DNA from: an uncultured Prevotellaceae bacterium
Lineage (GTDB): Bacteria; Bacteroidota; Bacteroidia; Bacteroidales; Bacteroidaceae
Reading direction: 5' to 3'
Length of the DNA stretch: 64,000 nucleotides
Assembly (NCBI GenBank): GCA_900314755.1
Contig: OMWH01000010.1
Location: forward strand, 45,621-109,620
Below are positions 26,784 to 37,600 of this stretch, piece after piece (position 1 is the first letter of the stretch; each line of letters begins with the position of its first letter). The notes under the pieces were generated by a model. The model was not told the DNA's origin and did not search any database. It saw nothing but the letters and a program-made list of their open reading frames with translations. A program made the translations under genes and the position numbers.

Positions 26784-26799
26784 ATGACAGTCCTCACAA

Positions 26800-26885
26800 G
26801 GGGACTCCCCCTTAAAATCAAAGATTACTAATATAACCTCGTTGGGATGATTTCCTGACGAGGTTTTTATAAATATCGCAAAAAC
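26800..26885. repeat. Second copy of the fimbrillin terminator segment
   Basis: This segment is an imperfect copy of 26334-26414. Shared blocks include GGGGACTCC, TTAAAATC, AATATAACCTCGTTGGGATG, GACGAGG/AACGAGG and a T run. It holds an intrinsic terminator (stem AACCTCGT/ACGAGGTT, 26835-26865). The two copies flank the DUF2442 gene and its promoter. Confidence 0.85.
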
Positions 26886-26889
26886 ACCT

Positions 26890-26953
26890 CAACCTCCCAC
26901 TGGATGTGACTCAAATGCCCTTGTACAAAGGGATTGAGACTGGTTGGAGGTTG
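26890..26953. repeat. Imperfect ~64-bp inverted repeat
   Basis: CAACCTCC at 26890 pairs with GGAGGTTG ending at 26953, with inner matching arms CTCAA/TTGAG and a central CCCTTGTACAAAGGG. The arms have gaps, so this is a degenerate palindrome. AACCTCCCACT recurs just downstream at ~26959. The stretch 26886-27148 has no gene I can support. Confidence 0.6.
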
Positions 26954-27148
26954 ACTGAACCTCCCACTATCCTCTCACTAACCTCCAACAAATCCCTCCC
27001 TACATGAAATTTTTAAAACCCTTGCAATCGTTGCCGCCTTGCAAAACTATTTAATTATCAGTCGATTACAGGTGACAAGGACGAAAAATCGTTGCCGCTA
27101 GTTGCCGCTAAATGCCGTTTCCTCTCGTCGCTACTATCTCCTACGATA

Positions 27149-27189
27149 GTAAATTCAGTGAATTTACTCACCAAATTCAGTGAATTTAC
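27149..27189. repeat. Two 22-bp units with a 19-bp dyad
   Basis: GTAAATTCA-G-TGAATTTAC (27149-27167) is a perfect 9-1-9 dyad. A second copy (27171-27189), differing only in its first two bases, follows after a 3-bp spacer, giving a 22-bp period. The geometry equals that of the dyads at 1736-1820. Confidence 0.88.
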
Positions 27190-27236
27190 TGAGATAGGAG
27201 GCATTGGAATAAAAAGCATCTGATATGGGCGTTTTA

Positions 27237-27368
27237 CGAAGGCGGCACCTCCTGTCCTCGAAGGTGCCGCCTCCTCGGGTCGAAGGTGCCGCTTCCTCGG
27301 GTCGAAGGTGCCGCCTCCTCGGGTCGAAGGTGCCGCCTTCGCAGGTCGAAGGTGCCGCCTCCCTTCAT
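27237..27368. repeat. Six tandem GC-rich 22-bp units
   Basis: Units CGAAGGTGCCGCCTCCTCGGGT start at 27237 (degenerate), 27259, 27281, 27303, 27325 and 27347, always 22 bp apart. The unit is GC-rich in an AT-rich spacer, so base composition jumps sharply. The first unit contains GGCGGCACCT, which pairs with AGGTGCCGCC of the next unit to form a strong hairpin (27241-27271). No gene is called in 27190-27480. Confidence 0.92.
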
Positions 27369-27442
27369 TTGACCTCCACCAGTGAAGATTTCTATATGCG
27401 CACACCCGTGCGTACCTATTTATATAAAAAATCATGAAAATG

Positions 27443-27474
27443 TTTGGAGAATTCACCAAAAAGCCTTATCTTTG
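27443..27474 (+). promoter_or_regulatory. Promoter of fimbrillin 2, leaderless geometry
   Basis: TTTG (27443-27446), 20-bp spacer, TATCTTTG (27467-27474). Only 6 nt separate the -7 element from the ATG at 27481, so the mRNA should begin at or next to the start codon. Confidence 0.8.
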
Positions 27475-27480
27475 CATGTT

Positions 27481-28548
27481 ATGAGTCAAAAAACTTTTCA
27501 AACTAGATATATTTCGTATGTCCTGCTGGCATTAACATGCCTGCTGACAGCCTGTTCCGGTGGCGGTGGCGGCAGCGAGGAACTCGATCCCCCCGCACCT
27601 AATCCCACTCCAGACCCCACTCCCGAAAACCAGGAGATCAAGCTCAATGCCAATGTGTGGAACATGATGGAGGGAATGCGTGCCACGTTCTATGATGCTG
27701 GCACCATTACCAGTGGTAGTTTTACTGCCTCTGCCTATGTGGAGAACACCACTACGGCATATATTAATCCTACAACAGTGAACTGGAATTCTACGGAATG
27801 GCAGTGGAGCGATGGCAAGCACTACTGGCCAGCATCTGGTGCACTGGATTTCTTCGCTTATATGCCTGCTACAAAACCGAGTTATATCAGTAGCATTACA
27901 TACAATGCCCGCAGTCCCCAGTTTGTCTGCGAAGATCTGCCCATGACCTATAACAGTGCCAGTCCAACGGAAGGGCAGGGTAGTGGTCTTCAAGAGTTTG
28001 TCTATGCGATGACGATTAACCAGGATAAGGCAAACCAAGGAGCCAGCGGTGTTACGATGAAATTCCGTCATCCCTTTGCCCGCATCAAGTTCCAACTGTC
28101 GGCATCACACCCCGATATACAAATCAACAGCATCACCTTCAAGAATTTGAAGACGGGTGGTACCTGTACGATGAACAATACAGGCATAGCAGACACCTAC
28201 TATTATACGACCTCCGTATGGTCGTCACCGACGGGCTCCTCTAATTTCGTGATGACCCTCAGTGGTGATGCTGCCACCTTCAATACCAACCCAGCAAGTG
28301 TCGTTCCCATAGGAGGCTATTCCGATGATGCTCACCAATTTGTCGATATCCTGATGGTCCCCCAAACATGGGCTGGCGAGATAGAGGTCAATGCCAGTTG
28401 GACAGAGTGGGGCGAGGAAAAGAATAATCAAACGCTAAGTGCCACTGTACCCACAGACTGGGATCCGGGCTACAGTTATACCTATACCTTCACTATAACT
28501 AAGTTCGACCTGATAGTGAATATATCTAAATTCACGGAACAGTGGTGA
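27481..28548 (+). CDS. Fimbrillin family lipoprotein, second subunit, 355 aa
   Basis: The ATG at 27481 is chosen because it gives a lipoprotein signal with lipobox LLTAC (Cys25) and lies 6 nt after a full promoter; a longer reading frame upstream would place the promoter inside the gene. After the Cys come five Gly and a Pro-rich spacer (PPAPNPTPDPTP). The fimbrillin domain shows HYWPASGALDFFAYMPAT, GVTMKFRHPFARIKFQLSASHPDIQINSITFKNLKTGGTCTM, and a C-terminal GYSYTYTFTITKFDLIVN. It shares the WPxS...LDFFAY and FRHxxxxIK motifs with the first fimbrillin but is otherwise diverged. It could be a minor or tip subunit. The giant protein gene follows 73 nt later, probably on the same transcript. 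Confidence 0.9.
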   Translation: MSQKTFQTRYISYVLLALTCLLTACSGGGGGSEELDPPAPNPTPDPTPENQEIKLNANVWNMMEGMRATFYDAGTITSGSFTASAYVENTTTAYINPTTVNWNSTEWQWSDGKHYWPASGALDFFAYMPATKPSYISSITYNARSPQFVCEDLPMTYNSASPTEGQGSGLQEFVYAMTINQDKANQGASGVTMKFRHPFARIKFQLSASHPDIQINSITFKNLKTGGTCTMNNTGIADTYYYTTSVWSSPTGSSNFVMTLSGDAATFNTNPASVVPIGGYSDDAHQFVDILMVPQTWAGEIEVNASWTEWGEEKNNQTLSATVPTDWDPGYSYTYTFTITKFDLIVNISKFTEQW

Positions 28549-28621
28549 GAGGTGATGGATGATGTAAGATGGATGATGTGAGATGTGAGAGGTAAGGAAT
28601 GAAAACAGAAAACTACTACAT

Positions 28622-31600
28622 ATGCTAACAATAAAGAGACAACATACCCGTATATACTCCCTCCTGCTGACCCTATTGCTCCTCGGCGGTATGGTGAATG
28701 AAGCATGGGCATATAAAGTGACGTACCATGTGCTGACATTGAAGATTGACGCAGATGCAGCTCACATGGTGGATGCTGTTGACGGCAAGCGACTGGAGGC
28801 TGTTAGGGCTATTGTGGATAATGCTACATCCATTGAGCTGCCGGCTCACTTCAAAAGTCCGCTGGCAACAAACTTTAAATACTATGCAGCTGATCAGGTG
28901 GAAGCGAGTGCCGTGACGGAGTTACATTCTGGGTCTAACAGGGTGAAGGGCATTATCTATAACCTTATAGACGGAGCCAAAGAGACGGCAGAGGGCGCAG
29001 CCGTGAATGCCAATATGGACATCTATGTCACCTACGATTATGTAGGCAACAGTAACTCCATCGCCAAGCTCGATGGTACGGGAAAATACATCATCGGTGT
29101 GAAGAAGGGCTTCCTTGCACTGAACAGAGGACGTAATAACCGCCCCGCAGTGGTGCCTAAGAACATGGTCAGCGACGCACAACTGATTAGCGAAGACTTT
29201 GTGAAGGTAAATGTTGACGGCAGCAGCATCGGCACTTACTGGAGCAGTGATAACCCAAGGGCAAACGTAGAGTCACAGTTCCATTTTGTCTTCAAGTTTG
29301 AAGGCAATGACCCTTACAATATCATCATCCGCACCGCCTACGCTAAAGACTCTACCTACATGGAGAAGGAGGCAAACAACACGCTCCATTTTAAAAATTA
29401 CAAAGGAAGTAGTATCTTTGTTCAATCAACAAACAACAATGCCTATCTGGCCAGCGATGATCACATAGCATATAACAAAGTGTTTGTCAAAGCCAATTAT
29501 CCCACGTATGCCTCCTTCCCAACTAATTTAACCGAGGGCGACGGCACAGGTTGGACAGACTCTCCCGGATTCTTCCACGGACAGGGTTCACCCATGTGGA
29601 GCACTTTTGCCCTGTTGAACAACACTACGGGCGACGGTTACGTCTTCATGGGTAGCAGAACATACGATAACAATGGGGCGTTCAGCACCCCTGGAGGTTC
29701 AAATAACAACTATCAGTACAAATACCTGAAGTTTGATAACGCCAACTTGACTATCAACAACCAGACTCCTGCCAATGCTACTACGAACTACTCAACCGAC
29801 CAGTATTTCTATGAGATTAAGACCATCACCTTCAACGTGAAGACACCGTTTAAGAATACGGTGTCTGCCGATGTTAAGATGAGTGAGTACAAGATTCTGA
29901 ACGACGACATCATCATGAGCGACATCCCTACGTCGCTGGAGCGCAAGTATTGTACGTTTAGAGGGTTCTATAAAGACGCTGACCTTACACAGGAAATCAC
30001 CAAGTATTCCGAACTGGAAGGTAGCACGAACATATATCTGAAGTACGAGGTGTCTGCCACCATACCCTTCAAGGCCATCGCGCCTGGCAGTTACACCGAT
30101 GCCACGTGGAAGGCTGCCACTTGGTACGAGCTGACCGACGGGGGTAGTACGGAGGAGAATGGTAAGAAGCTGAAGTACGACGGCACAACAAGCACCTTCA
30201 TGAACAACGGTGCGCATAACAAGTTTACGAAGACCAGCGAGTATGCCTTTATAGGTGACCCCTACGAACTGCAAGTGGTGCTGCGCAGTGCGACCTCCGG
30301 CGATATTCCTTCGTATGTGGGTGCAGTGAGTGAAGGCAATCTGGGTATCAGCACCAGTGGCGGCGACGGTTATCACTGGGAGATAGAAGACGACAACACA
30401 GAAGGCAGTTTTCTGCTGCGAAAGTTTGGTGGAACAGGCCATTGGAGCTGGGATGCCGGTCATAGGAGCGAAAATATCTCATACACCACGGATGCTCATT
30501 CGGTGAGCCTCACGTATGGCAATGCTCAAACCGTCACGTTCAACATCAGCGATCTGACCTATGCCGACGGTAACTACATCAAGGTGACGAAGGGAGGAAC
30601 AGATGAAGCTCAGGTCATTTCTACCACTCCGGCCCTAACTACCGGCATCGGTAGTGTGGCGTCGGATGGAACCGCCACAGTTACGGCTACGATAGCAGCC
30701 AACAGCACCGGAGCTGACAAGACGTTTACACTCACCATCACGGAATATAACAAAAGCAACGTGAGGGTAGGAACAGAAACCGTCATCACTGTCACACAAG
30801 CTTCTGACGCTTATACGGGTAACACCGTTGAATACAGCATCTCGTCTTCTACCCGTGTAAAAGTGTTGGAGTTGAGTAACGCCAAATACACCTACCACAT
30901 TGTGGACAAGTCGGGACGCATCGCAGTCAAAGCCACTACCACGCAGCCTATCTACTCGCCCCTGTCGATAGCCAGTATCCCCAGCATTATTGTCAGTCCG
31001 TTTATTCTGGACGAGGAGGTGACGTTCTATAGCAGCTACAGCGGTGGCGGCCGTGGCAATTTGAGCGTGAGCGATGTGATTACCGAAACTCCCGATGTTG
31101 ACAACCCGGAAGTTGGTGCCAATATCTATGTGACCTACCCGACTACCCACCTCAACGATAAGCCCTTTAGATTGAGCGAAGACCAGGAAATATTCGTTAA
31201 GTTGAATGGCCAGTATGTTTATTATGACGGGGGCACGCTCAAGAGTAGCGCAGAAAAGGGCGACAGTGACACCTATAAGTGGAAACTGAGAAACCGCGAC
31301 CCCTACGCCATGCTTCTCGACAATATGGCGGCAAGAACAGCGCTTGGAGTTGCCGATCAGTCGGAAACCCCCGATATATATGATGATAACGGAACAAAAA
31401 CTAACCCATCAAGACAGAAGGGTGCTTGGGTGAAATTAGCAACAACTGTGGGTGATGGCGTAGCACTTGAATTCACAATTACAAGAAGTCAAGCCCAGCC
31501 GTTTATTGCCAAGAGCAGTGCTCGTGCCGGTGTATATGAAGTAATGGTGGCGACAGGTGAAGACGTGAATGCCAGCGACACTTATTACAACATAGGTCGA

Positions 31601-34600
31601 CCCGATGCAACTACCGTGAAGATATATAGCAATGCCACCTATCAGGTTAGTGACGACGAAGAGATAAAGTTCGTACTTGAGGAGAATGAGACCTATACTT
31701 ATCACCTGATAGACAAGTCTAAGCACGAACTGCTGACCGTGGATAGCAGAAGCCCTGAGCTGGTATTGCCGGCAGAGTATCAGAGTCCGTTGGTGGGTAC
31801 AGCGAACTACAGTTATTATGGCATAGACCAGTTTAACGTTAGTGGAGAAGGTGCCAATGCAGTATATACGCTGAAAGGCAGTCCCACGAAACTGACGAAT
31901 ATCTCCGGATTGTTGGCAACGTACGTTACGCCTATTGCGACGACTGATGAAGCGACATATAACGCTGCAAGCAACAAAAGGGAAGCGTCTACCGTGGATG
32001 ACATGGAGTCGGATGTGAAAAAACTGAAAGTAGCAGGACATTACTACTACAAGGTTGTCGACACATATTATGACGTAGAAGTTACCAAACCATACTATAC
32101 CGACATCTACGTCACATACGAGAAGAACAACCTCGTGACGTTCAACGATAACGGCAGTCCCTATCTGCTCAAGTTCCTCAATCCCTATGCAGAGGGCTAC
32201 TATCTGGAGAACGGTGGCGACAAGATAGCAACAGACAAGAAGAGACAGGCCGTCTATCCCTACACCAATGGTGACGGTAGCTTGTTTATCTACGGTACGG
32301 AGATGAACGAGGAGCAGATGGGCGGCGGTGCCAACACCCGTCCGCGCTGGATATGGTACTTCACCAATCCTGGTGGCAGTACGGGGAACTATGCGGACGA
32401 CCCCTACCACGTGACGATACACTCCAAAAACACTATCTCGTATAATGGGGTGAGCCACCCCACCTATCTGAAGACGGAGGCAGTACACTTCAATCAGGAC
32501 GCAGATCCCAATACGAAACATATTGTCACCCGAGGCGATCTGCCTGGCATCACGTCAGCGAACCCTACGGAGTACATGATACTGGGTACACAGGGCAACT
32601 ACCGACTGGTGACCACCGATATGATAGATGGCGCACGACGAACCGTCAACACACTTGAACAGTACTGGAAGACGTATAATATCGTGAAGCAGGATGTGCT
32701 GGGCATCATGACTAACACTGAGCCAGACATCTATGTAGTGCCGGATGACCAACGGACAACTTTGTTGGAACGGAAGCCCGAATGGCACAGCTACGAGGTG
32801 TATGCCTACGCAGTCCGATGGAATGGCGGCTCGAAAATAGCAGAGAAGCTGGAGCACTGGTTCCAGACCTTCGGCATGGGCAACGGTGCCTTTGACATCG
32901 AAGATGCCAATATCCCACCCGTACTGGTGCTGCTCGACCGTCACGGTTGGGAGATTATGCGCAAACCGCTTCCCACTACCACCTATCCTTACGGCGACGA
33001 ACTGGAGGCACTACGTGCCTATGACAGTCCGATGGTGAAGGAGTATCACTTCTTCAATAATGCCACAAAGGCTTCGGGATGCCACAAATATACGCTCAGA
33101 ACACGAAACGACGCTTTAAGAGACGAGATTATGGTTAGCGGCACTCCGTACACCTCCACCTCGCTTGCTGCACTGCCTCCGTTGGCGGCATCAGGCGTGA
33201 AGGACGCTAATGGCATCTTCCAGGACTTCTACGTCACCTATACCGTGAAGGAGGAGTATGAGAAGAGTTATAACTACAGTTTCACCGACAATGGTGATGG
33301 CACCTTTACGGAGACAGGAACGCCCTCGAAGTTCTTGGTGCTGCAAAATGGTCGATTCTTCAAGAAAGAGAATGATTCTAAACGGAACTATATTTCCAAG
33401 CCCATCTGGGAGCATGTTGTAGGAGCTACTAATTCTAGTGAAGGTAACGTATACGATTTGATACTCACTCCGAAGGACGGTCAGGTGAATATCATGAATG
33501 GAACCAAGATTGCCGACTACAACTTCTGGTATATTGGGCCCAATCTGGACATCGACCGGGAGATGGGTATCAACTGGGGCACTGCAACATCTGGTGCTGA
33601 GCCGCTAACGGAAGCAGCCACCAAAGCACTCTACTACGACCCTGAAAAGACGAAGATTGCCTATATGCAAACCACGGGCTTCGACCCCTATAACCTGCAG
33701 ATAAGGATTGCTGACGCGACAGACAATAGTAGCAACCCTCGCTATATCACTTCACACATGAATAAGGCGGCCTTGGTGGAAGGTGCTATGGTAGGTGACT
33801 ATTCAGACACTGGAGGCTCATTGGATATCACTTTAGAAAATGCGTTCTCATGGGCAACAATAAAACCTGAAGACGATACTGGCAGCGAGGGCTACGACCA
33901 CACGAATCTGGCGATTAGCAACCAGACCTTCATGGCAGTATCCGATGGCAATGGCAATATGCAGCTGATGCCACGCTTCGACCATACAAAGCGCATCGAT
34001 ACCGATAAGGCATCACCTTACTACACGACGCTGAAAGATCCTGTTGATCATGATTTGGCGAGTGTTGATAACAACAATTCAATGGGTCCCCAGACCACCT
34101 TCCTGGTGCGTCCGCAGGTGCAGGAATACATTATTACAGACAACGATGGTCGTGAGGCGCTACGCTACAAGAGGGCAGGAGAGTATTATCCCACCATCAC
34201 CGAACACTTCAAGAGCCCGATTGCGAAGGACTTCACCTACTATGCAGGATTGACGACACACGGAGATGTGACCGACAGTTCTGTAGCTGAGTGGGGACCG
34301 GCAGCAGAAAAGTTTAAGAGGACTGCTACGACAGAAGCGTTAATGAACACCCGGATAAACCTGCTGCCTACGAGTGGTACCTATTATTACCAGATAGGTA
34401 CCCGAGGTAATTTTACTTACAAGAAAGTTGAGGTGACGAAGGGTTTAGAGGAACAGAAGATTGATGGTTCGTTTGCCGCAGCGGGAGTGAATGGCGATAA
34501 TCCTACCATTTATGTGCGCTACAAATACGATGAGGGAATTGACTCCGACGGAGATAACATCTTAGGAGGTAAGTGGTTTACTGTCAAGTTGGCTGATAAG

Positions 34601-37600
34601 GATTTGCAGGCTAATGGCACCATCGTCTACGCGGTCGGTTCTACACAAGGAACAGGAGTGAGCCTCTATACCGGCACCAAACCGGTCACTATTGACAAGG
34701 ATGCAAAAGTGTGGCAGTGGAAGTTCCTTGCACTACTTGCAGACCCGAGTTCCGACTATTATGAAGAGCCGGACCCCTATGCTGTGCGTATATATAATCG
34801 ATCTGCGAATTACACTACAGACCCGTCGCAGAATCCCAGCCCGATGAATATAGGCATTAAGGTGCCTAATGAATCGAGCGGAGCAGACCGCTTTGCCTTG
34901 CTTTCTCATCCCGACGGTGGTTATGCCTTGGCGGTAGATGGATTAGGGACGTATTCCTATTCGTTCCTCAACGGAGCCAACATGACCACCAGCGTGGCGG
35001 CTACAACTGCAACAGAAGCTGGTTTTACCACCAAGAACAATGTCATCACCGCAGGTGCACAACTCATATTGAATGACGACGTTGACTATAACTATGTTTA
35101 TCATGTCATTAACAAAGCAGGCACGCTTGCCGTCAGCGCTACCCAAACCAAGGCAGAGGCAGCGGGGAATGGCTACGCCCCCTATCTGCCGGAAGATGCA
35201 CAGACGCCTCTGCTAAATATGGAGGACTATAAGTATTACGCTTATGCTCAAACCGGTTCTACTTATACTGTGAATCCGTATTCCATCATCGCCACCCTCG
35301 CTGGCGGCTACGACGACGTGATATGGGTGCGCTATAATGACTACGATGCAGAGTCTACGCCCTACCTTGTGCCGAATAAGCGAAACGCAACTGGAAGTAC
35401 CATTGCCAGAGCGGAAGGTTCTAACGACGTTGCGATGAACATCGAAGGAAAATTGCCTTATAACATCATCTGGGAAACCGACAATATGATGCGGTCATCA
35501 GATGGGGATGCTATTTCTGATGGTGGGGTCAGAGTACTGTCCGGTTCCAAAGAGTATGTCTGGTATTTCGAAGGCAATGATCCATATGCGCTTAAGATTA
35601 AGCATAAGGGAGGCAAGTATGTGGATGGAGATGCCTCTTTGACAGAAGATTTAGCTGATGCCAAGTCCTTCATGCTGTTGAAGAAAGCTGACTACGACTA
35701 TGGCATCTTGCAGGAGACAGGTGGAACCAACAAACTCAGTGGATATGGACAAACTACAACTACGGGAGACCCCACCAAGTTCATCATCTTCGGTCTGTCC
35801 GTGCACGACTTGATTTATCATCTGGTGATTGCTAAAACTTGTGCAGATAAGAGTAATCCTCAAAATGGAGAATATGTTGACATTCCATTTATGGAGTCTG
35901 AAAGTGGTACACTAATCAGCAAAAGAATTTATGGTACCACTCAGCGCGACTTGACTTCTCAGACATCAGGTGTTGCGGGTGATACTTATCAATTGGGATC
36001 AACGCTCTCTTGGGGAACCACTCCCGTTAGCCACACCTACAGCTACGATGCAGGTACGGTAAGTATTGGTGACTTGCTGGAGGTGCCAGGTGTGTTCTAT
36101 CGTCCGAACTGTACGTTCGACTATTATATTGAGGGTGTATACGATTATAATAAAGAAACCGGAGCAAAGACAGAGAATGCTACGCTAAACGCCAAATACA
36201 AGGGCTTGAAATTGAAGAACCTGATGTCGGATGCAGACCTCATCGACAAGACGGTGGTGGTGAATATCGTCTATCAGTTTGACCAGAGTGTAGCCACGAA
36301 TACCGGTCTGGGCTTTGTGACCAGTGTGGATCGGAACCTCTGGTACACGATGGAAACCGTAGAGAGTGGAACGCCTCATCTGGCACGCTACACCAGCACA
36401 GGGGGACTGAATACCGCCGCAGGTCGTGAACTGCATTACACCAATGATTTTCTCTGGACTCCTCTGGGTGATGTCTATGGCTTCTATATGTACAATAGAT
36501 ATGCGACGAAGAACCTTGAGCATACTGATCACGTGATGACTACATCCGCACTTAGCGCAGGTACAGCCGTTACTATGGGAACTGCAGGAGCAAACTCCAT
36601 CTACGAGCTGATTGCCGGTGCGGAGGAAGGAACGTTCCGTTTCCACCCTGTAGCCAATACCGAAGCCACGAAGGTGTATGTCACGAAGGATGGCAGCGGC
36701 AGCCTGGTACTCGCCAGCACCTCTCCCTCGGAATGGGCATACGGACTGGATATAGCATTGATGCAACCTTACTATCAGGGAGCTGGCAATATTGGTGGTC
36801 TGAATGACGCAGGTAAAGCTGCTTATGAGACTGCCATGAGCACCGAGCCATTTAAGATTACAGATGTTCAAGCGGTTGTATATGACGATGCCAACATCGT
36901 ACACTTCTCTCCAGGTTACTACCGTCTGTACTCTCAGCCTGGTATAACAGGTATTAATCCTGTTCGCTACGCCAGCGGCTATCTGCATGAGACAGAGAAG
37001 ACGGCTGTGAGTGGGGGTATCCCCATGCACTTCTACAGTAGGCAGGGTGTCCTTGCCTCCTTTGCCGGTGAGGATGACGGTCTGGGATCTGGCTTTACGA
37101 TATCAAACGCCACACGAGGCGATATCCCTATTGCTCCTACAGAGAATGATCCTTCGACAATCTTCTATGTCACTGGTATTCTGACGAGTAATAATACCAT
37201 CAGTAATGTGACTATGAGTACGCAGGGACTGAACGTCATCGAAAACAAGATGGGCAAAGGAACTGCCACCACATACAGGATGATAGATATAGGTGGTGGT
37301 ATTGTAGTACTTGTGAATCCTGATGATAATAAATATTTCAATTTCACCCAGACAGGAAATAACTATGACTTGAAATATTCTGTTGCCGATGGAGCAAGAA
37401 TTGACGACGTGAAGTGGTGTATGGAACCTGCCAACAATCTTGGACTGAAGGTGACGATGAACGACGGCGGTGATGACCATTACTACGCCACCTTCTATGC
37501 GCCCTTCGATGTATTGCTACCTGCTGATGACAAATACAATGCATTTACCTGCTCTACATGGAAAGACACAGGACTGACAATGGATAAAGTTCCTGCTGTC

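Noticed and set aside
27237-27368. CRISPR array
   Set aside because: The 22-bp units are directly adjacent with no spacers, and there are no cas genes in the window.
27058-27459. 133-aa minus-strand frame across the 22-bp array, with repeated RKRHLRPEEAAPS-like text
   Set aside because: The periodic peptide only mirrors the 22-bp DNA repeat; no homology or promoter, and the 22-bp unit is not a multiple of three.
27382-27480. Upstream extension of fimbrillin 2 from a GTG at 27382
   Set aside because: It would include the promoter and bury the lipoprotein signal 33 residues inside.
30600-37030. Open frames of 150-360 aa on the minus strand of the giant gene
   Set aside because: They are caused by the codon pattern of the giant protein on the other strand; rich in His/Val/Cys with no domain and no promoter.
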